Assembly (NCBI RefSeq): GCF_963678635.1
Contig: NC_087062.1
Coordinates: forward strand, 51,042,178 to 51,106,177
DNA from: Symsagittifera roscoffensis
Lineage: Eukaryota > Xenacoelomorpha > Acoela > Convolutidae
DNA length: 64,000 nucleotides
Direction: 5' to 3'
A program made the position numbers and the translations under genes. The notes beneath the pieces are model-generated. The model made no database searches, was not told the DNA's origin, and was given only the letters and a program-made list of their open reading frames with translations. Shown piece by piece: positions 10,080 through 21,803 of this stretch (the stretch's first letter is position 1; every line of letters starts with the position of its first letter).

Positions 10080-10929
10080 CTAAAATACATGCATGAAACA
10101 CTTCGAACATTATCCGCAAAACAGCTTCACAAATTAGATTTTTTGAAAAACAAAGAAATTAACAAGCATCATTATTGAGAAAGGGACTTATCAAAATCCC
10201 TCGTCTTATCCAAGCCAATGTGAATATGCTGACATGAAAGCAGACATTTGGCTGCTAATCGAAGGTGTTTCGTTTCTAGTACCGTGCATTTGTTTGGTTA
10301 ACAGAGAGCAACACACGGTGAATACCTAATCTGAAAATGTTTTAGTAGGCCGTTATTCCAATTTTATGGTAATATTTAGAGCAAGTCATGCAATTCACAT
10401 GCAAAAGAAGCAATTATTCAACGGATAGAGCATAGGAAAGAACTTATGTTAATGTCTCTGTTTCTAGCAAATGTCCCCATAGCAAATGTTCTTCAAAATA
10501 TTCCTATAGGCTTCTCACAAATAGTCTCCATTTCGGATTAGATACACTTAGTTTTAACAGTTCCTTGATTAAATTTAATATACCCACAATAAAGCTCAAT
10601 AGCTATACTTGAGATCGGGTCCAGTGGTTGTTGAATGTTTACGACAGCAACCATTTATCAACACTCGAATCGATAGCGTACCACTGCAAGTTTTAACCCA
10701 CTCAACATGAGATATTTGCATTTTAACTTCAATTTTGGAAACAAAAATGCCCACCAATTTCGGTACTGCTGCTTTTTATCAAACCAAAAACCGAGGAAAA
10801 AGCAAGGACGTAAAATTCGTTCAATTTTTTTAACCAATCGTTCAAAGCAGAGAGCATGTATTTTTTAAAAGAACGTCAGCATATTGGTATTAAAGGACTA
10901 CAGCCGACATTCAAAAATGAATACGAAAA

Positions 10930-12130
10930 CGGAATAATACTGCTCGTATTAGGGTGAAGCCCTGAAAGTTCCGATCACCTTCTAAGGTCTATGGGGCGGC
11001 AATAACATAAAAATTAAATGAAATAAATTGTTAAGAAAATTTTTCTCTCTAAAGTTTGAGACTTTTTTGTGAAAATCACCCCCCACACGCCATATAAAGT
11101 TCAAAAGGATAGATTAGCGGAAAATAATTAGCGCGTTAATTGTCACAAATTAGCCAAAATGGCAACCTTTAACATTCCATTACTTTACGAAAAACGATCA
11201 CAGGTGGAATATCTTTTCAAACTTGAGCTCAAGACAACAATAACTTTCGAACGATGTAAAAAATTACGTCAAAAATGGCTAGTTAAAAAGTCGAAATTTG
11301 TCTGAAGAAAAAAAAACCCACCCGAGCACAAATATTCCGTTACATTCGTTACAAAAGTCGGATCAACAAGACTGCTCGTATCAGGGCCAAGCCCTGAAAG
11401 TTCCGACTGCCTTTTAAGGTTTATGGAGTAGTGAAAACAAAAAAAATAAATGTAAAATGAAAAAACGAAAAAAAAAGTTTTTCTAAAACTTGAAAACTTT
11501 TATGAAAATCATCTCGCCACACAACATATAAAGTTCAAAGAAGATAATATTCGCTCCTTATAACAATCCAAGTATGGCAAACAAGCTTCTTTCAACTAAT
11601 TTGGAACGATTTCTAAGACGGATGAAATCTCCGCATACACGTCAAAATGGCAATCTTTAAAACCCCATAACTTTACGAAAAACAATCTTAAGTGAAATAT
11701 CTTTTCCAATTTAAGCTTAAGACAACAAAAGCTTTCGAATGATATTTAAAAATCAGTCAAAAATGGCTAGTTAAAAAGTCGAAAATTGTCTGAAGAAAAA
11801 AAACCCACCCCGAGCCTAAATATTCTGTTACATCCGTTACGAAAGTCGGAACAACAAGACTGCTCGTATCAGGGCAAAGGTCTGAATATTCCGACTGCCT
11901 TTTAAGGTTTATATTTCTAGGACGAATTAAATCTCCGCTTACGCGTTAAAAGCGCGAAATATATCGCGCGTCAATTGTCCCAAATTGGCATTATTTGAAC
12001 CCCATAAGTTAACAAAAATTTGTTCCATGTAAAAAAGACTCGTTATATTTGAGCATAAGACAGCAATACTTTATCCAATTCTCCCAAAAAATCTCTCCAA
12101 AACTGCTAGTTGAAATCGAGTCTGTCTGGA
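10930..12130 (+). repeat. Monomers in unit 2
   Basis: Two to three head-to-tail forward copies of the ~0.5-kb monomer, several with internal losses (for example, the CGCGAAATATATCGCG segment is missing near 11,640). Confidence 0.8.
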
Positions 12131-15100
12131 GGTATAACTTGAACATAAATTACTTAACTTTTCACTTTCAGTCTACTCTTGAACAAGTTTGAAGCACTAA
12201 GTGGTTCGGGTATTTTGCATTGTTGGTAAGAAGGCACTGACACGCGTAGCTTTTTCTCTTTTCCTTGCAATGTCTTTGCAACTGCGAGCATCGCATTTAA
12301 ACTCATCAGTAAATGTCTGGCTCTATTAGTTCTTCTATTGTGCAGTTCATCTCGCATTGGCATTGTAGGGCGACACGGGTGACAATGGTCGACCTTGATT
12401 TACTGTAGAGAATTCTGGAGATGTTGTCTGGGCAATTGAGCCTTCGTGACCACCGGCGCACGCCATAGTAATTGCAGCAGCACTAGAGGTTATGCAGTGA
12501 TTCTGGGCCACTACTTGTCTGCATGTGTTGTGTATGTAGTGTCTGTGAACCCCCCTGCTGGAATGTTGGCCATCTGCTGATGGTTTTGCCTGGCCGAGAA
12601 GCTATTGGCGCCTCCTTTCAGTGCCGCCTTTTGTGCATGAGATTCTGAGCTCCCCAAACGTTCTACTGGTGCAGTTGACAGGGTGTGCTGCTGCTGCATC
12701 ATCTGAGGAGGGGGAGGAAAGCCCACATAGTTGTGTATGTGGTTGTGCACATGATGTGAGGCGATCGGCGGCAACGAAGACGCATTCGTCTGAAAGCTGC
12801 TATGGGCTGAGTGATGTCTAGATGCCGTCGAGTTCACCGTCGAAACTATTGAGTGTGCAGTCGACTCGGCTATTTGCTACGCGTTTGTTTCCTAAAATAC
12901 ATGCATGAAACGCTTCGAACATTATCCGCAAAACAGCTTCACAAAATAGATTTTTTGAAAAACAAAGAAATTAACAAGCATCATTATTCCCTTGGGTTTT
13001 GTTTTAGCGAAGCACAATAGGCGGTAAAAACGGCAACCAATATAAACAATAGATGTGATATGTGATTTGCTTTCTATCTACCGCAAAATCTACCTTTGAG
13101 AATTAAGCGGAAAAAGGGACTTATCATAATCCCTCGTCTTATCCAAGCCAATATGAACATGATGACATGAAAGCAGACATTTGGCTGCTAATCGAACGTG
13201 TTTCGTTTTTAGTACAGTGCATTTGTTTGGTTAACAGAGAGCAACACGGTGAATACCTAATCTGAAAATGTTTTAGTAGGCCGTCATGCAATTCACAAGC
13301 AAAAGAAGCAATTATTCAACGGATAGAGCATAGGAAAGACCTTATGTTAATGTCTCTGTTTCTAGCAAATGTCCCCATAGCAAACGTTCTTCAAAATGTC
13401 CCTATAGGCTTCTCACAAATAGTCTCCATTTCGGATCAGATACACTTAGTTTTAACAGTTCCTTGATTAAATTTAATATACCCACAATAAAGCTCAAGAG
13501 CTATACTTGAGATCGGTTCCAGTGGTTGCTGAATGTTTACGACAGCAACCATTTATCAACACTCGAATCGATAGCGTACCACTGCACGTTTTAACCCACT
13601 CAACATGAGATATTTGCATTTTAAGTTCAACTTTGGAAACAAAAACGCCCACCAATTTTGGTACTGCTGCTTTTTATCAAACCAAAATCCGAGGAAAAAG
13701 CAAGGACGTAAAATTCTTTCAATTTTTTCAACCAATCGTTCAAAGCATAGAGCATGTATTTTTTAAAAGAACGTCAGCATATTGGTATTAAAGGACTACA
13801 GCCGACATTCAAAAATGAATACGAAAACGGAATAATACTGCTCGTATCAGGGTGAAGCCCTGAAGATTCCGACTACCTTTTAAGGTCTATGGAGCGGCAA
13901 TAACAAAAAAAATTAAATGTAATAAATTGTTAAGAACATTTTTCTCTCTTAAGTTTGAGACTTTTTTGTGAAAATCAACCACCACACGCCATATAAAGTT
14001 CAAAAGGATAGATTTTGCTTCTTTTAACAAATCAATTACGGCAATTAAGCTTCTTTCAACCAATTTGGAACAATTTCTAAGACGGATTAAATCACTGCTT
14101 ACGCGTTAATAGCGGAAAATAAATAGCGCGTTAATTGTCACAAATTAGCCAAAATGGCAACCTTTAACACCCCATAACTTTACGAAAAATGATCACAGGT
14201 GGAATATCTTTTCAAATTTGAGCTCAAGACAACAATACCTTTCGAACGATATAAAAAATTACGTCAAAAATGGCTAGTTAAAAAGTCGAAATTTGTCTGA
14301 AGAAAAAAAAACCCACCCGAGCACAAATATTCCGTTACATTCGTTACAAAAATCGGATCAACAAGACTGTTCGTATCAGGGCCAAGCCCTGAGAGTTCCG
14401 ACTGCCTTTTAAGGTTTATGGAGCAGTGAAAACAAAAAAAAATAAATGTAAAATGAAAAAACGAAAAAAAAAGTTTTTCTAAAACTTGAAAACTTTTATG
14501 AAAATCATCTTCCCACACAACATATAAAGTACAAAGAAGATAATATTCACTCCTTATAACAATCCAAGTATGGCAAACAAGCTTCTTTCAACCAATTTGG
14601 AACGAGTTCTAGGACGGATGAAATCTCCGCATACGCGTCAAAATGGCAATCTTTAAAACCCCATAACTTTACGAAAAACAATCACAAGTGAAATATCTTT
14701 TCCAATTTAAGCTTAAGACAACAATAGTTTTCGAATGATATTAAAAAATCAGTCAAAAATGGCTAGTTAAAAAGTCGAAAATTGTCTGAAGAAAAAAACC
14801 CACACCGAGCCTAAATATTATGTTACATCCGTTACGAAAGTCGGAACAACAAGACTGCTCGTATCAGGGCGAAGCCCTGAAAATTCCGACTGCCTTTTAA
14901 GGTTTATGGAGCAGTAATAGCAACAAAATTGAATGTAATATGAAAAAATGAAAAAAAAAATCTATAACTTGAAACGTTTTATGAAAATCATCCCCCCAAA
15001 CGCCATATAAAATACAAAGTGATAAACTTCGATCTCATTAACAAATCAATTTGGCAAATAGGCTTCCTTCAACCAATTTGCAGCAATTTCTAAGACGAAC

Positions 15101-15290
15101 TAAATCTCCGCTTACGCGTTAATAGCGCGAAATATATCGCGCGTCAATTGTCCCAAGTTGGCATTCTTTGAACCCCAAAAGTTAACAAAAATTTGTTCCA
15201 GGTAAAAAAGACTCGTTATATTTGAGCATAAGACAACAATACTTTATCCAATTCTCTCAAAAATTCTCTCTAAAGCTGCTAGTTGAAATC
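12131..15290. repeat. Array unit 3
   Basis: About 3.16 kb. It has an exon copy, intron flank (13,000-13,800) and monomers at about 13,840-14,395, 14,395-14,880 and 14,880-15,290, a period of about 485 bp here. Confidence 0.78.
12414..12891 (-). pseudogene. Exon C copy 3 (decoy/pseudo-exon)
   Basis: The acceptor is identical to the intact copy; TAG lies at 12879-12877 (codon 5). A roughly 17-bp loss near 12,548 shifts the frame after QMANIPAGG. Sequence similarity continues past the stop position to about 12,150. It is otherwise the copy closest to the intact exon (HHVHNHIHNYVGF retained). Confidence 0.87.
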
Positions 15291-18238
15291 GAAATCTGTC
15301 TGGAGGTATAACTTGAACATAAATTACTCAAGGTTTCACTTTCAGTCTACTCTTGAACCAGTTTGAAGCACTAAGTGGTTCGGGTATTTTGCATTGTTGG
15401 TAACAAGGCACTGACACGAGTAGCTTTTTCTCTTTTCCTTGCAATGTCTTTGCAACTGCGAACATCGCATTTAAACTTATCAGTAAATGTCTGGCTCTAT
15501 TAGTTCTTCTATTGTGCAGTTCATCTCGCATTGGCATTGTAGGGCGACACGGGTGACAATGGTCGACCTTGATTTACTGTAGAGAATTCTGGAGATGTTG
15601 TCTGTGCAATTGAGCCTTCGTGACCACCGGCGGACGCCATAGTAACTGCAGCAGCACTCGAGGTTATGCAGTGATTCTGGGCCACTACTTGTCTGCTTGT
15701 GTTAAGTATCTAGTGTCTGTGAACCCCCTGCTGGAATGTTGGCCATCTGCTGATGGTTTTGCCTGGCCGAGAAGCTATTGGCGCCTCCTTTCAGTGCCGC
15801 CTTCTGTGCTTGAGATTCTGAGCTCCTCAAACGTTCAGCTGGTGCAGTTGACAGGGTGTGCTGCTGCTGTATCATCTGAGGAGGGGGAGGAGAGCCCACA
15901 TATGTATGCGGCTTTGCACATGATTTGAGGCGATCGGCTGCAACCAGGACGCGTTCTTCAGAGTGCTGCTATGGGCTGAGTGATCTCGATATGCCGTCGA
16001 GTTCACCGTCGAAACTATTGAGTGTGCAGCCGACTCGGCTATTTGCTACGCGTTTGTTTCCTAAATTACATGCATGAAACGCTTCAAACATTATCCGCAA
16101 GACAACTTCACAAAATAGATTTTTTGAAACACAAAAAAAATTTCAAGCATCATTATTCCCTTCGATTTTGTTTTAGCTAAGCAGAATAGGCGGTACAAAC
16201 ACCAACCAATATAAACAATAGATGTGATATGTGATTTGCTTTCTACCTACCGCAAAATCTACCTTTGAGAATTAAGATGAAAGTGGGACTTATCCTTATC
16301 CCTCGTCTAACCCCAGCCAATATAAAGATGATGTAATGAAAGCAGATATTTGGCTGCTAATCGAACGTGTTTCGTTTCCAGTACAGTGCATTTGTTTGGT
16401 TAACAGAGAGCAACACACGGTGAATACTTAATCTGAAAATGTGTTAGTAGGCCGTCATTCCAATTTTATGGTAATATTTAGAGCACGTCATGCAATTCAC
16501 ATGCAATAGAAGCAATTATTCAACAGATAGAGCCATAGGAAAGACCTTATGTTAATGTCTCTGTTTCTAGCATTCTTCAAAATGTCCCCATAGGCTACTC
16601 ACAAATAGTCTCCATTTCGGATTAGATACACTTGGTTTTAACAGTTCATTGATTAAATTTAATAAACCAACAATAACGCTCAATAGCTATTACTTGAGAT
16701 TGGTTCCAGTGGTTGTTGAATGTTCACGACAGCAACCATTTATCAACACTCGAATCGATAGCGTACCACTGCAAGTTTTAACCCACTCAACATGAAAAAT
16801 TTGCATTTTAAGTTCAATTTTGGCAACAAAAACGCCCGCCAATTTCGGAAATGCTGCTATTTATCAGTCCAAAAGTCGAGGAAAAAGCAAGAACATAAAA
16901 TTCTCTCAATTTTCTCAACTAATCGTTCAAAGCATAGAGCATGTATTTTTATAAAAGAAAGTCAGCATATTGGCATTAAAGGACTACAGCCGACATTCAA
17001 AAACGAATACGAAAACAGAACAAGACTGCTCGTATCAGAGCGAAGTCTTCAATGTTTCGACTGTCTTTTTAGGTCTATGGAGCAGTAATAACATGAAAAA
17101 TTTAAATGTAAAAAAAACAACGAACACCCCATACGCCATATAAAGTACAAAAGAATAAATTTCGCTCCTTATAACAAATCAATTATGGCAAATAAGTTTC
17201 TTTCAACCAATTTGGAACGATTTCTAAGACGGATTAAATCTCCGCTTACGCGTTAGTAGCGCGAAATATATCGCGCGTTAATTGTCCCAAATTGGCCAAA
17301 ATGGCAATCTTTAAAACCCCGTAACTTTACAAAAAAAGATCACAGGTGAAATATCTTTTCGAATTGAAGCTCAAGATAACGATAGCTTTAGAATGATATT
17401 TTAAAAATTCCGTCAAAAATGGCTAGTTAAAAAGTCGAACATTGTCTGAAGAAAAAAAACCCACCCGAGCACAAATATTCTGTTACATCCGTTACGAAAG
17501 TCAGAACAACAAGACTGCTCGTATCAGGGCAAAGCCCTGAATGTTTCGAATGCCTTTTAAGGTTTATGGAGCAGTAATAACGAAAAAATTAAATGTAATA
17601 TGAAACAACGAAAAAAAATTCTAAAACTTGAAACTTTTCATAAAAATCATCCCCCCACACGCCATATAAAAACAAAGGAATAAATTTTGCTCCTTAAAAC
17701 AAATCAATTATGGTAAACCAGTTTCTTTCAACCAATTTGGGACGATTTCTAAGACGGATTAAATCTCCGCTTACGCGTTAATAACGCGAAATATATCGCG
17801 CGTTAATTGTCCCAAATTGACAAAATGGCAATCTTTAAAACCCCGTAACTTTACGAAAAACGATCACAGGTGAAGTATCTTTTCAAATTGAAGCTCACGA
17901 CAACAATAGCTTTCGAATGATATTAAAAATTCCGTCAAAAATGGCTAGTTGAAAAGTCGAAAATTGTCTGAAGAAAAAGACCCACCCGAGCACAAACATT
18001 CTGTTACATCCGTTACGAAAGTCGGAACAACAAGACTGCTCGTATCAGGGCGAAGCCCTGAATGTTCCGACTGCCTTTTAAAGTTTATGGAGCAGTAATA
18101 ACAAAACAATTAAATGTAATATGAAAAAATGAAAAAAAAAATTCTACAACTTGAAACTTTTTATGAAAATCATCCCCCAAACGCCATAAAAAATACAAAG
18201 TGATAAACTTCGCTCCCATTAACAAATCAATGGCAAAT
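15291..18238. repeat. Array unit 4
   Basis: Exon copy, flank (16,080-17,000) and monomers at about 17,010-17,550, 17,550-18,060 and 18,060-18,238. It contains the empty target site for the GGAGGCGG MITE near 16,586. Confidence 0.78.
15583..16060 (-). pseudogene. Exon C copy 4 (decoy/pseudo-exon)
   Basis: The acceptor is slightly changed (TGTAATTTAG). TAG at 16048-16046 is the same codon-5 nonsense. A frameshift near 15,720 ends the H/Q-rich frame. Residues QMIQQ in place of QMMQQ are shared with copy 2. Confidence 0.85.
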
Positions 18239-21200
18239 ATATGTGGTTGTGCACATGATGTGAGGCGATCGGGGGCAACGAAGACGCGTTTGTCAGAGTG
18301 CTGCTATGGGCTGAGTGATGTCGAGATGCCGAAGAGTTCACCGTCGAAACTATTGAGTGTGCAGTCGACTCTGCTATTTGCTACGCGTTTGTTTTCTAAA
18401 CTACATGCATGGAACGCTTCAAACAATATCCGCAAAACAGCTTCACAAAATAGATTTTTTTGAAACGGAAGGATATTAACAAGCATCATTATTCCCTTCG
18501 GTTTTGTTTTAGCGAAGCAGAATAGGCGGTAAAACGCTAACCAATATAAACAATAGATGTGATATAAGATTTGCTTTCTATCTACCGCAAAATCTACCTT
18601 TGAGAATGAAGAGGAAAGTGGGACTCATCCTTATCCCTCGTCTAATCCAAGCCAATATGAACATGATGATATGCAAGCAGACATTCGGCTGCTTATCGTA
18701 CGTGTTTCGTTTCTAGCACAGTGCATTTGTTTGGTTAACAGAGAGCAACACACGTTGAATACCTAATCTGAAAATGTGTTAGTAGGCCGTCATTCCAATT
18801 TTATTGTAATGTTTAGAGCACGTCATGCAATTCACATGCAATAGAAGCAATTAATCAACGGATAGAGCCATAGGAAACACCTTATGTTAATGTCTCTGCT
18901 TCTAGCATTCTTCAAAATGTCCCAATAGGCTACTCACAAAAAGTCTCCATTTCGAATTAGATACACTTAGTTTTAACAGTTCCTACTTCCGATTTCCAGC
19001 CGTAAGCAACTATCATACAGTGACTTTACAGACTTCAAAAAGAATTAACTTGATTAAAATTAATATACTTACAATAAAGCTCAATAGCTATACTTGAGAT
19101 CGGTTCAAGTGGTTGTTGAATGTTTACTACAGCAACTATTTATCAACACTCGAATCGATCGCGTACCACTGCAAGTTGTAACCCACTCAACATGAGATAT
19201 TTGCATTTTAAGTTCAATTTTGGCAACAAAAACGCCCGCGAATTTCGGTACTGCTGCTTTTTATCAGTCCAAAAACCGAGGAAAAAGCAAGGACATAAAA
19301 TTCTCTCAATTTTTTCAACCAATAGTTCAAAGCATAGAGCATGTATTTTTTAAATGAACTTCAGCATATTGGCATCAAAGGACTACAGCTGACATTCAAA
19401 AATGAATACGAAAACGGAAGGGGACTGCTCGTATCAGGGCGAAGCCCTGAATGTTCCGATAACCTTTTAAGGTCTATGGAGCAGCAATAACATTTTAAAA
19501 TAAATGTAATAAAATGGAGACTTTTTTTGAGAAAATCATCCCCCCACACGCCATATAAAATTCAAAAGGATAGATTTCGCTTCTCTTAACAAATCAATTA
19601 CGGCAAATAAGCTTCTTTCAACCAATTTGGAACGACTTCTAGGAAGGATTAAATCTCCGCCTACGCGTTAATAGCGCGAAATACATCGCGTGTTAATTGT
19701 CCCAAATCTTTAAACCCCCATAATTTTACGAAAAAAGATCACAGGGGTAATATCTTTTCAGATTTAAGCTCAGAATAACAATAGCTTTTGAATGATCAAA
19801 AAATTCCGTCAAAAATGGCTAGTTAAAAAGTCGAAACTTGTCCGAAGAACAAACCCACCCCGAGCACAAACATTCCGTTACTTTCGTATCGAAAGTCGGA
19901 ACAACAATACTGCTCGAATCAGAGCAAAAACCTGAGTGTTCGACTGCCTTTTATGAAGTAATCGAAGCCCTGAGTGTTCGACTGTCTATTGAGCAGTAAA
20001 AACATGAAACAAAAAAATGTGAAAAAAAATAATTTAGGTTGAGATTTTGTGAGAATCATCCCCACAAACGCCATATAAATTACAAAGTGAGAAAAAAGTT
20101 TCCTTTAACCAAATTGTAACAATTTCTCAGACGAATTAAATCTCAGCTTACGCATTAATAGCGCAAAATATATCGCGCGTTAATTGTCCCAAATTGGCAT
20201 TCTTTGAAACCCCAAAGTTAACAAAAATTTGTTCAAGGTAAAAAAAGACTCGTTATATTTGAGCATAAGACAACAATATTTTTCGAATTTTTTTTTTAAT
20301 TCCGTCCAAAATTGCTAGTTAAAATCGAAATTTGTCTCGAGACAAAAAAAACTACACCGAGCACAAAAATTCCGTCACAAACATCTTTCAAAATCAGGAG
20401 AGCGAGCAATCTGCTCGTATATCAGGACAAAGCCCTGAATGTGCCCACTGCCACTTAACCATTATCGATTAATTGTCGGTAAAAATTTTTTAAAAAAACA
20501 ACGAACTATTGACAAAATCAAATTTAAAGTGTAAGAACGTGAGTAGTACGAATTAATACGACCAATCAGCATGCATCAATTGAATTTGGAGCATTTTACA
20601 GTGCGGGATAATTCGCCATGCACAAACAAATCGCGTTATGCTTTTAGCATCATAAATGAAATCTTCATAGCGCAGAAATTAGTTCAGAGCGTGGCCAAAT
20701 TAAGAAACTTCAAACCCCCAGAACTATACAAAAAAAATTTAAGGTAAAAACTTCTTTTAACTTTGAACACAGTGAGTCGATATCTTCAATAAGGTATCAA
20801 AAATCACTGTTAAAAATTATTATTTCGGTCGTTGAATTTTGACCGAACATTGAAACCACCCGAAGCTTAAGATTCCGCATCTCTCCAAATGTCGGAACAA
20901 CAATCACAGGTGAAATATCTTTTCGAATTGAAGCTCAAGATAACGATAGCTTTAGAATTATATTTAAAAAATTCCGTCAAAAATGGCTAGTTAAAAAGTC
21001 GAACATTGTCTGAAGAAAAAAAACCCACCCGAGCACAAATATTCTGTTACATCCGTTACGAAAGTCAGAACAACAAGACTGCTCGTATCAGGGCAAAGCC
21101 CTGAATGTTTCGATGCCTTTTAAGGTTTATGGAGCAGTAATAACAAAAAAATTAAATGTAATATGAAACAACGAAAAAAAATTCTAAAACTTGAAACTTT

Positions 21201-21803
21201 TTATGAAAATCATCCCCCCACACGCCATATAAAAAACGAAGGAATAAATTTTGCTCCTTAAAACAAATCAATTATGGTAAACCAGCTTCTTTCAACCAAT
21301 TTGGGACGATTTCTAAGACGGATTAAATCTCCGCTTACGCGTTAATAACGCGAAATATATCGCGCGTTAATTGTCCCGAATTGGCCAAAATGGCAATCTT
21401 TAAAACCCCGTAACTTTACAAAAAACAATCACAGGTGAAGTATCTTCTCAAATTGAAGCTCACGACAACAATAGCTTTCGAATGATATTAAAAATTCCGT
21501 CAAAAATGGCTAGTTGAAAAGTCGAAAATTGTCTGAAGAAAAAGACCCACCCGAGCACAAACATTCTGTTACATCCGTTACGAAAGTCGGAACAACAAGA
21601 CTGCTCGTATCAGGGCGAAGCCCTGAATGTTCCGACTGCCTTTTAAAGTTTATGGAGCAGTAATAACAAAACAATTAAATGTAATATGAAAAAATGAAAA
21701 AAAAAATTCTACAACTTGAAACTTTTTATGAAAATCATCCCCCAAACGCCATAAAAAATACAAAGTGATAAACTTCGCTCCCATTAACAAATCAATGGCA
21801 AAT
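18239..21803. repeat. Array unit 5
   Basis: The exon is truncated to its first ~155 bp and fused directly to a monomer at about 18,239. It then has flank, the 19,120-19,353 block and monomers to about 20,905. The 17,337-20,906 segment is repeated next to itself (see the tandem duplication entry). Confidence 0.8.
18240..18395 (-). pseudogene. Exon C copy 5 (5' part only)
   Basis: About 52 codon positions remain, then the sequence breaks into a monomer. The acceptor is TGTAGTTTAG and the first exon base is changed from G to A. TAG at 18383-18381 is the shared nonsense codon. No 3' part exists. Confidence 0.85.

Larger units (their letters stand above)
9431..12130. repeat. Array unit 2
   Basis: Same order as unit 1 without its MITEs: exon copy, acceptor, TTTATCAACACTCGAATCGA block near 10,655, then monomers at about 10,930-12,130. 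It is the shortest complete unit, partly because about 250 bp is missing inside the exon copy. Confidence 0.75.
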